A DNA stretch of 64,000 nucleotides from Chrysemys picta bellii (GCF_011386835.1 NC_088798.1:2666001-2730000); one strand, 5' to 3'; numbered from the stretch's first letter, positions 1 to 11,989 are shown. Made by a program: numbers and translations. The notes: generated by a model from the sequence alone, not told the origin.

Positions 1-1017
1 GACATCTTTATCATTTGATATGTCACCTGCACATACGCCATGTAATAATATTCATGGCCCCCCAGTGTGTTACCAGTTCCCAGTGATACTTTACATGGCA
101 CCGTTTACACACATCAGGGAGTTGGCTTACAGAGAGCTGGTGCGGCCAGTCGCATTGCTAGGTACCAGGGAGCCCTTTGCCTTCTGGCACGGGGATGCTC
201 GCAGGGGAACAGAGCTCTACTAGATTAGTATTCATGCTGTGGGTGTATGTAGAGCTAATTCAGGGGCTGCTAGGTCTCAGAGCTGAGTTTCACAGCTCGG
301 TCTGCGTGCAGCGAGGCCTGTGGTCACTTCTGTCTTGGGGCAGTGAGTTCCACAGTCAACCCCCCAGCTTCACACTCCTGTCTCCCCAAACCTGGTGGCC
401 CGTGTCAGCATCCCGGTGGAAGACTGCTCTGCGAGGATGCCGTGGCAGTAGAATAACACGGACTGTGGGCTGGAACTCTATATTTGGTGAGGAACCAGAG
501 CCCCAGGGTGACACGGGGCAGCCACCTTTGCTGTTATGCAGACGAGCTGGCTATCCAATTGCATTTCCAGTGTGCCCATCACCATAGCCTCTGGGCACCT
601 GTCACAACATATAAGACCAGGCAAAGTGGGACCTGAACCCATTCTCCAGGAGAGCGTCCGCTGCGCCGCCCTGCAAGAAGAGAAGTGCTCGGCACGGCTG
701 GGAGGTGCCCTGTCCTCCGGTGGCAGGGACGTGACCCTAGCAGGGCCTGTCAGCCACTGTGCCCAGGCTGGTGTCGGCAGGAGACTCGAGAGCAGTACCT
801 GCGTCTGCCTGGGCACTGCCCCTGCGCAGAAACCCCTGCAATGGCCTAGCACACAACTGCCAGCATCCTCGTTCCAGCCTCATGCACGCAGGCAGCCGCT
901 GCCAGAATCCTCACACGCAGCTATCCAAAACCCAGCCGCTGACTCGCCAGATCATAAATATGCAGCACGGCCGACGCTCCCACCCCAGAAATCAGTACGG
1001 AAAGGGCGACGCCTCTC
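1..1017. other. No gene recognised
   Basis: This is moderately GC-rich sequence with open frames up to 175 codons but no recognisable protein, splice structure or clear repeat. I see nothing that supports a coding call. Confidence 0.5.
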
Positions 1018-1060
1018 CCGTGGCAGGGCCTCCCGTGGCAGGGCCTCCCGTGGCAGGCAA
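1018..1060. repeat. Short 15-bp tandem repeat, three copies
   Basis: The unit GTGGCAGGGCCTCCC is repeated almost exactly three times. It is followed by an AT-rich stretch (1060-1150) with no gene. Confidence 0.8.
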
Positions 1061-1574
1061 TGAACTGGGCACTGTATTTTGCAAACAAACAAGATTTTAA
1101 AACTCCTAATTGCCTCTGTCTTCCAGGCTGCTCCTTTATTTATTTGTTGCGCCGGGGATGTGAACGAGCCAGGCGGAGGGAGCCAGCGACGGCTCCTATT
1201 GCCATGCTGTGAGCCGGAGCACCGTTGGGAGCCGGATGGATACAGAGAGCGAGCGGGGGAGGGGGGTTGGCCTAATGCAGGTTAACGGGACTTCTGTTCT
1301 TAGGGCCCTGCATTTCCCAGGCAGGGTAACAGGGTGAATAGCTTTTCCTTGGATCCCGTGCGCTGGGCTGGGCCGTCGCTGCACAAGGGGCGCTTGGTGC
1401 AGTGAGACGCCCGTCCAGAGACCCCGCAGAACTGAGCTTCAAGGCACGTCACTCTGGCCCGGTCCTAAGCAAAGGCAAATCCCGCAGGTGGCTCAGCCGC
1501 CTGGTGGTGGGCTCGGTGCCTTTAGAAACATTGCGGTAACAGCCCCAGCTCAGCTCAGCTCAGCTCAGCTCCCC

Positions 1575-1735
1575 GGCGCTGCACGGGGCAGACAGTCCCT
1601 GCCCCGAAGAGCTTCCCGTCGAAACAGACAAGTAGGAAAGGGAGGTGATTTGCCCCAGGTCACGCTGCAGGAGAGCGTAGGGCCTAGAACTCGCGCTAGG
1701 CCTCGCTGCCTGTGTATATTTAATAGGCCAGCTCT
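1575..1735 (-). mobile_element. L3/CR1-type ancient interspersed repeat relic
   Basis: The segment GACAGTCCCTGCCCCGAAGA followed by a CAAGTAGGAAAGGGAGGTGA-type tract and 'tgccccaggtcac' is the familiar amniote repeat pattern seen in L3-like 3' ends and MIR tails. It is diverged and without a reading frame. Confidence 0.45.
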
Positions 1736-2342
1736 TGGGGGCTGGGGCAGGGTTTAAACATGCGTTAACCATGGTGGAGCTGGCCAGCCGATGGCACGGT
1801 CGAAGAGCTGGTAGGGGTGGGACCGGGGTCTGGATCCCTTCGGTGATCCCTGGCTGACAGTGACTGAGAAATTAAACGGAGGCCTGGGGCGGACAAGTGT
1901 CCACGACAACGCTCCCCGTCCTGTACGGCCATTGCAGCGGAGGGGCCGAGGACCGGCCAGGCCACGGAGACACCAGGCCGCAGCCCCCGCAGGAGACGCC
2001 GGCGCCCTTCCAGCATCGGCCTCTTGCTCTGCCAGCCGAGAGGCTGCTGCAGCGAGGCCGGGCGCTGGGGCTGGAGGGGAGCTGGTGTGGCAGAATCGAG
2101 AGACGGACACGGAGAAAGGTCCCATCTGCGGGGCCCAGGGGAATGAGAGCTGGGGGTGACGAGGGATCGGGGGGGTGGCGCTGAGGCTGGGTTTAGAGAG
2201 CCCTTTATCTCATTGGACAGCCGCGTTGGCAAAACGTCCCTCTCCTTAAAACCAAAATGAGGCACCTAGCCTGGGAGCCGGCAGCGCGGAGCCCTTCACG
2301 GAGCCCAGCTCGGCCAACATTAGCTGCCACCAGCTATCCCCC

Positions 2343-2800
2343 CCACGCCCCCCTTTTAACACCAGGGGGGGCCTGTCCCAGCATGCAGTGCTTCCCCCCC
2401 CCCACTTAACACCCGGGGGGCCTGTCCCAGCATGCAGTGCTTCCCCCCCCACTTAACACCCGGGGGGCCTGTCCCAGCATGCAGTGCTTCCCCCCCCCAC
2501 TTAACACCCGGGGGGCCTGTCCCAGCATGCAGTGCTTCCCCCCCCCACTTAACACCCGGGGGGCCTGTCCCAGCATGCAGTGCTTCCCCCCCCCACTTAA
2601 CACCCGGGGGGGCCTGTCCCAGCATGCAGTGCTTCCCCCCCCCCCACTTAACACCCAGGGGGGCCTGTCCCAGCATGCAGTGCTTCCTCCCCCCCCGCCC
2701 CCTTTAAACACCCAGGGGCCTGTCCCAGCATGCAGCACTTCCCCCCCCCCCTTTTAACACCCGGGGGGGGCCTGTCCCAGCATGCAGCGCTTCCTGCAGC
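2343..2800. repeat. Minisatellite, about 48-bp unit, roughly nine copies
   Basis: Each unit contains CCTGTCCCAGCATGCAGTGC followed by a poly-C tract and a TTAACACC/CGGGGG segment. Successive copies start 47-49 bp apart (for example 2372, 2421, 2468, 2516 and 2564). Length differences come mostly from the C-run. All long frames over it are repeat read-through. Confidence 0.95.
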
Positions 2801-4020
2801 CGGCCCTTAAAGTTGGGGGAGGTGGCAGCTGCTGCTGTCTGGGGGCCGTCTGGCTGCTGGGTGAGCGACGCGTTTATTCAGCGGGGCAGGGGCTGCGGGG
2901 GTGGCTGGTTTTTCGGGGGGTGGGAGGTGCCGGCTGCATGCACCCACCCCGCAGCACACAGCTGTGGGGTAACGCCTGGCCTGGCCAACTTCGCCTTAGA
3001 GGAGCCGTGTGGGGCTGAGGTTCCTTGGGACCCGGGGCAGCTTTGGGCTGGAAGCCAGTCAGGCACCAGCCTGGTCCCACGCCCATCGACTCCAAGTGGG
3101 GAGAGGAAAGCAGGGTGGGTCTCGCTAGGGACGTCTCTCCCCTGGGAACAGCAGCCCCCTCCCTACAATTTCCCCCCGGATGTAGCCTCACTGAACCCCC
3201 TTGGCTCCTGCCCACACATCCCCATCCCGCTGTCGCGAGCAGGAGACACTCCAGGCCGCTGCGTCTCAGCCGTTCGTCTCCGCATCTGTTTCCTCACGGT
3301 CCCGAGCCCGCGGGGCACCTGGGCACCGACGCTTGGACCGGCCTGGCCGACGCCTGGCTGCTCCCAAGCCAGAGGGCTGCTGAGCGGGGTCGGATTTCCT
3401 GTGCTAAGGAGCGCCTCAGAGCCACCACTGGCGGGCACCGAAAGGGCTGCCCCCTCCCGGTCGCGGCCGGGGCCGTTAGCCTGGTCCCACGCAGCCCTCC
3501 CTCGCTGTGTGGGAGCGACACGCTGCAGGGGTCGTAACGACCGGGGCATCACAGGGAGGATCTGCAGAGCGGCTACGGAAGTGGCAAGTCGGGGGCTGAG
3601 CCTGGGCCCGAGGGAGAGCTGAGACGGGAGCCTTCCCCTGGGAACGGGCCTCGGGATGGCAGTGTGAGGACAGAGGAGCGCGACTGGGACACGGTTGAGG
3701 GGGGCTATTGGCTAAACACACGCCCCGGGCCGCTGATCGGGGCTTAGGACAAGCCGTTTGCCAGCGGGTGTGGTAGAGCCCATGGGGTGGGGAGGGCGGT
3801 GTCTCCCCGGGAAATCGCTTTGAAAGTACCCACCCTTTCATGCCAGCCGGTGCATCCCTCTGGGCTCAGGAAATCGCTCGCTGAGCCAGGGTGCCCCCGG
3901 GGAGCTCTCCCACCCCGGCTGTGCTGGGGGTTAGCTCTCTGCAGTAGCAAAGCTCGAGCAGGTGCGACGAGCAATGCCCCCGCTAGTCACCGCCACCAAA
4001 GCTGCTGGGAGCATCTGGAG
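2801..4020. other. GC-rich, no gene recognised
   Basis: Open frames up to 269 codons exist here, but they lack recognisable domains and reflect high GC. No splice pattern or repeat unit stands out. Confidence 0.5.
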
Positions 4021-4264
4021 ACAGGGCCGGCTCCAGACCCCAGCTTACCACGCCAGTGCTTGGGGCGGCCGCTCCGGAGAGGGGCGGCACGTCCAGGTAT
4101 TCGGCGGCAATTTTGCGGACGGTCCCTCACTCCTGCTCGGAGCGAAGGACCTCCCGCTGAATTGCCGCCGCAGATCGCGATCGCGGCTTGTTTGTTTGTT
4201 TGTTTGTTTTTGTTTGTTGTTGTTTGGCTGCTTGGGGCAGCCCAAAACCTGGAGCCGGCCCTGT
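4021..4264. mobile_element. Non-autonomous DNA transposon (MITE), 244 bp
   Basis: The ends are perfect 16-bp inverted repeats: ACAGGGCCGGCTCCAG at 4021-4036 and its reverse complement at 4249-4264. The interior is GC-rich with a TTTG microsatellite (about 4188-4225). No transposase frame is present. The target duplication is unclear, so the superfamily (hAT-like is possible) is not assigned. Confidence 0.85.
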
Positions 4265-4789
4265 CCAGAGAGCACAGCTGGGGGGGGAGGCGACACCCCT
4301 ACAAACTGCAGCCAGAGGGGTCGGGCTCATTCCTGGGTCGACCCCTCACCAGCCAGGAAGGCTCAGGCTGGGGATAAGCCAAGCCCCCCCATATGCCCTA
4401 CACTCAGGGCTTTGAAAGTGGTACGTCTGCCCCAGTCCTTGGCTCCCTCCACCTGCATTGCGAGCTCTGCGGCGTGCGGCACGTGCTCCAGGCTGAGATG
4501 ATCTATTTCCCCCTAAGCCCCTGGTATTGCAGGACAGGGAGTTTATCTCGAAGACCTAATTCCCTGTAATAAAAACTGTATGGAGTCATAAAAAGAACCC
4601 ATCTTTCCCATTCACATTCATATGCTCAATGTCAATCTGTAGTTCCCTATGGCTGACGGCCCATTACACCCCTGCGCTGTGCTAATTCTAGCGTGAGCCG
4701 CCTTGATAGCCCCACTGCCTGCGGCTGCACAAGGTTGTTTTCTTCCCCTTCCCAAGGTGCTAGAGAACAGACCTCGTGGCTAACGGAGA

Positions 4790-5175
4790 CGCAGTCATGT
4801 GGTTCCCGGCCCCCGCCTGGATAATTAGCACTCACTGGGCATTTCAGGGTCCCAAAGCACTGTATACACCGTGAAGACTCTTCACAGCCCACCGCCGAGA
4901 GATGTCAGGATCATTGTCCCCATTTCACAGGTGGGGACACTGAGTTAGTGTGTGGTTCTGGTGCACAGGTAGCACGGTGCTGGGTGCCCTGGCTGTTGCA
5001 CTTTGTAGTAGGGTAGTGGCTAGGAGACACAGTCAGGGACCAGGTCCCCGGTACCTAGGCCTGTACAATCAGAAGAAGCCGCCGATCCTTGCCCCAAAGA
5101 GCTCACGAGCGAAGCGTGATAGACAAGTGGCCAGCTGGGGAATGGAACCCAGGAGTCCGGACTCCTCCCTGAGCA
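4790..5175. mobile_element. MIR/L3-like relics
   Basis: Segments such as 'attgtccccatttcacaggtggggacactga', 'ccttgccccaaagagctcac' and 'aatggaacccaggagtcc' are typical of antisense MIR/CORE-SINE and L3-like repeats in amniotes. They are diverged and the boundaries are approximate. Confidence 0.5.
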
Positions 5176-5944
5176 GCTGGACACCACTTTCTCCCATGTG
5201 CTGTCTGGGAGAGACCCCGATCTGGGGTCTGAGTCCAAGCAGGCAGGGACCAGCGCTTGCTGGGGCGGGAGGAGATGCCTGGGTCCCGCCTCTGGCTGCA
5301 CTGGTGACCTGTGCCTGGGCGGGGTGGGTCTGTCTGGGTCGTTAGGGTGGCCTCCGGGTGCATGGGAGGGCGGCAGCCGAGTGAATGCTGGGAGCAGGGG
5401 GTTCTGGGCCCCCGGCTCTGCCAGGCCACAGGGGGAGGAAGCTGCGACCCGACACCGGCTCCTTAGCACGACTTGATCGTTCACAGCCCAAGCTCGGCAG
5501 AGACGGTGAAGGAACCTTCGCCGTGGTACTGGCGCTGAGGGGCTTGTGGGGCAGGGGGTGGCCGCTGCCTCGTCCCTGGCAGCCCCTCCTTGCCCGAGGA
5601 CCTGGGCCTGCACTGGGCAGGTGCCGCCAGGCCACTGGTGCCCCTCGCAATGAGCCGCGGCCTTTGCAGCCCTTCGCCAGGGAAAGGGACAGGGCGCTGG
5701 GTTCGGCGCAGAGCTGCTGCTAGCAGGTGGGGGGTTGCTGACACCTCCTGGTGGGAGCAGGTATTACTGGAAATGGCACAGAAGTAAGCAGGGGACCATG
5801 GGGGGGACAGGCTGTTGTGTTGTTATTTGTCTTATAAATAGACGACGCTTTCATTTCGCCTTTCAGTGCCTGGGGCGAGGGACTTTTGCACCAGAATTTG
5901 GTACATCTCATTTAGTAACTGCTCAGAGCCCCCCAGTCCTGAGC

Positions 5945-6130
5945 CAGTCCCGTCTCAGGTAGAAACTGCACCGAGTCCATCTGCCCTGTCTGTGTCCTTT
6001 ACGGGTAGAGAAACTGAGGCAGTGTCAGAGTCCGGCTTAGAGCGCCGAGTTCCTGCGCTGATTGCAGACAGCATCCCTCCCTCCCCAGCGCTTGGGAAAG
6101 AACCCAGGCGTCCTGCCGCCTGGTCCCCCG
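5945..6130 (-). mobile_element. MIR-like SINE relic
   Basis: The pattern 'tttacgggtagagaaactgaggcagtgtc' followed by 'aaagaacccaggcgtcctg' matches the antisense core and tail of MIR-type SINEs. Boundaries are approximate. Confidence 0.45.
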
Positions 6131-6959
6131 CAATGCCCACGCTGAGTTACTAAGGACAACGCGCTGGCGGCTTTCGCTGCTGGCCCTGGAGCAGTTGCTG
6201 ATATGACGGCGCACCCCAGGATGTGTGGGTGGGGTGGATGGGGGATGTTGGGGGTTGAGGGGGAGGGAAGTTGCTGGGGGAAACAGGGGCGTAATATTGA
6301 CAGCTCATGGGCAGCTTGGGCCATAAGGCACAGCTGCAGTAACCTAAAGCCTAGACAATAAATTACACCCCCCCCCCACCCCCAATACCCAGGAGGTCCC
6401 AGGCACTGCCTCTGCAGACCCCCCCCCCCATTATAGCGACCATCTCACTAGCTCAGGGTGGCTGGAAGTGGCGCTCAGGGCAGCCAGCTTGTCACGAACC
6501 CAATGAACCCGGCTCTAGACGTCGCTGGCAGCCCTCCTCAGCTCGCCACGCGGCCCTGGGCCACAGCCCCACGCAGGCCACTGACAGGCAGCGAAAGGCG
6601 CGCGAGGTGTCTGTGCAGGGAGACGTTTCTGCCCCAGGCCGGACTGTGCTCCGGGCGTGACAGCGAGCAGCAAGCCTGGCATTGCACTGAACCAGGGGAG
6701 GGGGCGCTGGTGAGGCAGACAGTGTCACTGGTGCAAATGGCTGGAGTCCGGCTTTGCCAAGGGAGGAATAGGAGCCGCACGGGCGAGGCCGCCAGCTAGA
6801 AACAGGGCCAGGAACTGCTAACTGGGGCTGGGCAGGAAAGGGCTCGGCGTGACCTCTGCGCTGTCATGGCTCCTGGGCTCCCAGCCCTGCAACAGATCCC
6901 TGCTCTGAGTGACACGTCTGGCTGAAAACATCCCACTCTGACTCCAGGGAAGACACTCA

Positions 6960-7225
6960 AAGCGCCGAGATGCCCACGGGGGGCGCCGTGCTCTGCACCG
7001 GGCCCCTTAGCACCGAGACACCACGGGGGGCGCCGTGCTCTGCACCGGGCCCCTTCGCGCCGAGACGCCCACGGGGGGCGCCATGCTCTGCACTGTGCCC
7101 CTTAGCGCCGAGACACCCACGCGGGGCGCCGTGCTTTGCACCGGGTCCCTTAGCGCCGAGACACCCACGGGGGGCGCCGTGCTCTGCACCGGGTCGCTTA
7201 GCACCGAGACGCCCACGGGCGGTGA
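6960..7225. repeat. Minisatellite, about 49-bp unit, five to six copies
   Basis: The unit contains CCGAGACGCCCACGGGGGGC followed by GCCGTGCTCTGCACCGGG and CCCCTTAG. Copies start near 6964, 7013 and 7061 and continue to about 7215. It is distinct from the 2.3-kb and 7.6-kb arrays. Confidence 0.92.
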
Positions 7226-7418
7226 CCCCAATCCGTTGGGCACTGAGAGAACCTCTCTCACATGTACTTGAACCTCTGACCTGTGGCATCGTGTGACCTG
7301 GTCAGATCCAGCCTTTGCTTGCCCTGGTCCTAGCGGGTACCTTTCACCACCGCACAGCAAATGACATTGTAGGTCCCTCTTCCACCGCCTGCTGGAGCCG
7401 TGCCAGCCTGCACGCACG

Positions 7419-7440
7419 TGTGTGTGTGTGTTGGGGGGGG
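7419..7440. repeat. GT microsatellite with G-run
   Basis: A (GT)n tract runs directly into a G-run. Confidence 0.85.
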
Positions 7441-7567
7441 TCACAGTGCACCCCCACACGCTGGAACCTTCTCCCGGGAGCGGGTGGGGCTGGAGCTAGG
7501 GTGACACCAGCAGCGGAGGCAGATCTGAGTGCTACTGAGCCAAGCGGCTGAGTCTTCAGGAGCATCC

Positions 7568-8112
7568 AGGACAGGGGAGGTGGGCACCCCATGTCCCAGT
7601 GGGGGGGGGAGGTGGGCACCCCGAGGGAGGGATCGGAGGGAGGTGGGCACCCCATGTCCCAGTGGGGGGGGGGAGGTGGGCACCCCGAGGGAGGGATCGG
7701 AGGGAGGTGGGCACCCCATGTCCCAGTGGTGGGGGAGGTGGGCACCCCGAGGGAGGGATTGGAGGGAGGTGGGCACCCCATGTCCCAGTGGGGGGGGAGG
7801 TGGGCACCCCGAGGGAAGGACTGGAGGGAGGTGGGCACCCCATGTCCCAGTGGGGGGGAGGTGGGCACCCCGAGGGAGGGACTGGAGGGAGGTGGGCACC
7901 CCATGTCCCAGTGGGGGGGGAGGTGGGCACCCCAGGGGGATGGATCGGAGGGAGGTGGGCACCCCATGTCCCAGTGGGGGGGGAGGTGGGCACCCCGAGG
8001 GAGGGACTGGAGGGAGGTGGGCACCCCATGTCCCAGTGGGGGGGGAGGTGGGCACCCCGAGGGAGGGATCGGAGGGAGGTGGGCACCCCATGTCCCCATG
8101 GGGGGAAGTGGG
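7568..8112. repeat. Minisatellite, about 62-66-bp composite unit, about eight to nine copies
   Basis: Each unit pairs two versions of the same half: AGGTGGGCACCCCATGTCCC AGTG plus a G-run, then AGGTGGGCACCCCGAGGGAG plus GGATCGGAGGG. The half-unit 'aggtgggcacccc' recurs about every 30 bp. Frames of 150-340 codons over this array on both strands are artefacts of the repeat. Confidence 0.95.
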
Positions 8113-9149
8113 CACCTGAAGATGGCAGCCACAGCCCATGTGCTCAATCCCCAGCGGCACTCCGCTGGTGCTGAAGTGGGGTCCCCGGGCAGCGTGAGCC
8201 CCAGCAGGGCAATCAGCTCCCCCTTGTTTCTCAGCCTGACACCTGAGCCCTCGGTCCTGCCTCCGCGCCGGCTCTTCCCTCGCCCCATGGGGCACTGTGA
8301 GGGGGTCAGTGCCGCTGGCAATGCTAGTGGCGGCACCAGGGATCCCCAAGAGGGCTGATGGATGTGGGGTGGCACCTCCCAGCCCGGAGGAATCCAGCTG
8401 CTAACGCAGCATCACCGTTGGCCCTTGCTCCAGTCCCGTGGCGTGGGCGAGTCCCTGTCCTGCTCACGGCCCAGCTGGCACCATCGCCTGGGCTTGGCCA
8501 GCCCCTCCGCGCCGTCACTGTCTGAACCCCACAGCAAGCGGCGTGCGTCCTGAGCCCAGCCAGGAGCCCAGAACCCAATTAGAATTGACCAGCGTGTCTG
8601 TGTCCCGGCTGCCCTTTGACCCCGTCGATACGGCCCACGGCCCGGGGAGGGCGAAGGATGGGGTGTCGGCTTTGTTAAACGCCCTGCTAATGAAGTCAGA
8701 GCAGCTGCATTATTTTGTCATTTTTCCCTCGCCAGAGGGGGGGGCCGGGGTGCAGCCCAAACAGATCTATACGCCTGCATTAGGAGACCACAGGCCCTGG
8801 TGTCAAGTTCCCCCCCGCCCCCACCCGGGGGCTCAGTGCCAGGGCCGTGGGGAGCAGGCCGGGCCATGGGGCTGGAGGTCACCGGCTCTGCTGACTTGGG
8901 CGGATGCAGGTGGCGCCAGAGTTGCTAGTTTACAAACATTGTGCAGACGGGTCGATCAAGCCACTCCCCCCCCCCACTCCCCCCGTTCCCCACTGCCTCT
9001 GGCCTAGGCTATGCCAGCCAGTAGGCAAGCGCCCCCCCACCCCACACTGGAATCTGGCATCAGCTCCTCGCCCCCGGCTCCCTCGCCTAGCTGGGGAGTC
9101 GGCTCTGTCATCACTCCCCAAGGGTGCATGTTCCTCGCCTGACAGGTGG
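8113..9149. other. No gene recognised
   Basis: GC-rich single-copy-looking sequence. The part at about 8660-8790 is less GC-rich, with TGCTAATGAAGTCAGAGCAG and a TTTTGTCATTTTTCC tract, and might be conserved non-coding sequence. This is only an impression. Confidence 0.4.
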
Positions 9150-9400
9150 GGGCTTTCCATGAAATCCAGTGGTTAGTGTAGGGTGGGATTGGGATGCAGG
9201 ACTCCTGGGTCCTGTTCCCAGCTCCAGGAGGGCAAGGGGGCATAGAAGCCGGGACTTCTGGGGTCTATTCCCAGCCCTGACGCTGACTTGCCAGGTGCCC
9301 TTGAGCAAGTCACTTTAACCGCTCTGTGCCTCGGTTTCCCCTGCTGTAAAACCTTCCTCAGAGGGGAGCTGTGGCGTTGCCTCGCTGTTTGCCAGGCACT
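9150..9400 (+). mobile_element. MIR/CORE-SINE relic
   Basis: It contains 'actcctgggtcctgttcccagct', then 'ttgagcaagtcactttaaccgctctgtgcctcggtttccc', the hallmark MIR core and tail, in plus orientation. A second partial copy begins near 9605. Confidence 0.75.
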
Positions 9401-9599
9401 TGCCCAGCCCTGTCATAATGGAGGGGCGCTGTGATTGCGCAGGTGAGGGTGTCGTCGCCAGTCTGTGTCCGTGGGGCGAAGGGGCAGTGGCAGAACACGC
9501 CGGCTGGGCAGGCCCAGCCCTGGGAGCGGAGAACGTGGTGCTCCATAACTGAGTGTGGGGACTGGACTGAGAGCCTGGAAATGCCCAGGCTAGCCCAGG

Positions 9600-9800
9600 G
9601 GGTCGGGCACCAACCTGGGACTCAGGTGCTCTGGGGTCAATTCCCTGCTCAGTCACAGACTCTCTGTGTGACCTTGGGTGGGTCACTTAGCCTCTCGGTG
9701 CGTCAGGGCCCCATCTGCACGAAGGGGCTAGCAGCCCCGGCCTGCGTCTCGGCGGGGGAGGGCAGGGGAGGGTAAATGTGCTCAGAGGCCATGGTACTGG
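9600..9800 (+). mobile_element. MIR/CORE-SINE relic, second copy
   Basis: The segment 'cagactctctgtgtgaccttgggtgggtcacttagcctctcggtgcgtc' is the MIR core followed by a degraded tail. Confidence 0.7.
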
Positions 9801-11529
9801 GGGTCATGAAATACCTGATCCGGATTGCGCTGTCGTTCTCCACCGAGCAGGGACAGGAGTAGCAGCGTGAGGAGGACACCTGGGACCAGGGCTGAGCCCT
9901 TCCAACTCATGTCACACAAGGGGCCACTGAGTGGCCACGTGAAGGGAGCAGCTGTCTGTCACTTGCAGTGTGAATGAGCAGTATTGTCACAAACCCATAG
10001 CCAACCCAGACGGCTCTGCTGCGGCTATGCTGAAGTCTGAACTTCCCAGGCAGCGGGGACAGGAATGCAGATCGGCCTGTTCCAAAAGCACAGGCCCTGG
10101 GGGCAAGGAGAATCTTCAGTTGCTCTTTGCAGTACAGGGCTTATGACACACAAATGATTGGTCTGACTCTATCCAGTAGAGGGCAGACACACACCCAGTG
10201 CAATATGAATAAACATATTCTCAGGATCTTTTTACTTCAGTTGAAATAGACTGGTTTTATTAATTTTACAGTTTGTTCCGGTTCAAACTTTCCTCTGTGG
10301 TGTTTGCATGAGGATAGCGTGCGCAAACTAGACAGTGCAGCAGGCTAGAAACAGGAAGGGAAAAACAGCCTCTGGGCCAAAAGCCAATGGCCAGAAAGCT
10401 GAGGAGCAGACTAGGGTAGTTCGAATCCTTCCCATTTTGCTAAGTGAGGGGGCGTGGAGGGACACCGGGGAAGGGACTCACTAGAGGAGAGCTATGGCCA
10501 TCCTGGCTCCGCGTTGTTCTCCCTTAGCTCCTCCGCTGGGCTCTGTCAGTAGCATGTGATTGTGAAAGGTTCCCCTGCCCTTTCATCCAGCCTGCTGGAG
10601 GCCGGTCCATCCTTTTCAGGTTTTTCGCCCGCAGAATTGCCGCCACCCCCCCCCAGCACAAGAAATCAGGAGCCAGGCCCCCCAAATTGATGAGCTTGGT
10701 TTGAGACTCTCATAAAATAATAAACTGGGTCGTTTTCTTTATTGCCTAATTTCTGGGCTGTTGGCGGAGGTGTCACTTGCATCATGTTTTCAAGCTTTTC
10801 CGCACAACTAGGAGGGTTAGAAGCTGACTTTAAAAAAAAAAACGCAAGCTGAGATTCTCATATCATCACAGGACTCCAGGAGCTGGGGCTTTAAGAAACA
10901 CACTAAATAGCCCCATCACTGTGGTGTCTGGGCCTCTTCCTTCCAGTGGTTCATCGAGTGACTTGTCTGCCTTGGATGACCTGCCAGCTGCTCTGGGCAT
11001 CAGCTGGGGTTCGCTGGTAGCACTGGGCTTGTGGGTGCAACCTTCCTTCTTGCCTCTGGTCTGGGCTTATAAATGGCTCTGTTTCCATCTGAAGAGAGCA
11101 GGCCCCGCTTCCCCGAGAGGTGCGGGATGTGCCAGGGGCCGGTATGACCTGAGCGAACGACAGAGGGAGCAAGGGAAACCTCCAGGCCATCAGCTGGCAG
11201 GGGTCGGTAGTCACTGGAAGGTGTTGCCCACCTAAAATGAGATGATGGGTTCTCTCCTCTGCCCCATAGAGGTGGATCCTTCCAAGGCAGGAGTCAGGCC
11301 CGGGGTGATGCCCTGAGACTTGCGGCCAGAGGAATCCAGTGCACCCCCCCTTTACCCGCTGGGAGTCACTCCAAAGCAGGAAGGAGAGATCAGAAAGGGC
11401 GTGTGGGGGTCTGAAGCAAGCAGGCAGGGGAAGGGCTGCAAAGGGAGGCAATCTGAGGGGCTACCTGCTTCCAGGCCAGGCGGAGGCCGTGAGGCCCGTC
11501 TGCGGGCAGGACTCTCCCCAATGGGCTGC
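9801..11529. other. No gene recognised
   Basis: Mixed-composition sequence with no supported exon. It includes an AT-rich stretch at 10200-10300 and a CTCF-like word (CCAGTAGAGGGCAGA, 10170-10184) that misses the consensus at its last base. Confidence 0.45.
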
Positions 11530-11770
11530 TAATATTTTATTTAAAATATCTTTAAAAAGTGGAGGGCAGTGATGTATTGAATGTATTGAGAAAATGCTAA
11601 TGTGTACTAGTGCGTGTCAGGGGGCTCGTCCATCACCCCGCGCCGCCTTCTGGGGGATCCATATCTAATTAACAGTAATGAATGAGGGAGCTGGGCGGAC
11701 GACAGCCCGCCAGTTTGTTATGGAAATAAGGCAGTCCCATTAGGCAAAACACTTCATTAAACAACCCGGC
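11530..11770. promoter_or_regulatory. Candidate conserved non-coding element
   Basis: An AT-rich island in GC-rich surroundings, with homeodomain-type words (CTAATTAACAGTAATGAATG), GGATCCATATC, and AAAATATCTTTAAAAAG. It has no repeat signature and no open frame. Developmental enhancers often look like this, but conservation cannot be tested here. Confidence 0.3.
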
Positions 11771-11989
11771 CTCCAAGTGGAGTCACGGGCTGGATGGGGC
11801 CCAGCCCCCGTCTCTCCGAACAAGCGCTGGGGCAAATGGAGAGGCCGTCATGTCCCCGGTGCTCCGGCAGTGACTTGGCAGCTGGTCTGAGGCTGTAGGG
11901 TCATACAATGCCCAGCAGAGCCCCACCCCCCATGGGGGCCCGTAGGCCCTACCATAATATAAACAATCATCATAGCTCAGCACTCATAG

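Noticed and set aside
2356..2757. Open frames of about 106-110 codons with periodic translation
   Set aside because: They follow the 48-bp unit (a multiple of three), which keeps every frame open.
2343..2800. Regular repeats with spacers, reminiscent of a CRISPR array
   Set aside because: Units are directly tandem with no unique spacers, in a vertebrate genome, with no cas genes.
7344..8375. Open frames of up to 343 codons on both strands
   Set aside because: They are read-through of the 7.6-kb minisatellite in several frames at once, with periodic proline/glycine-rich translation and no domain.
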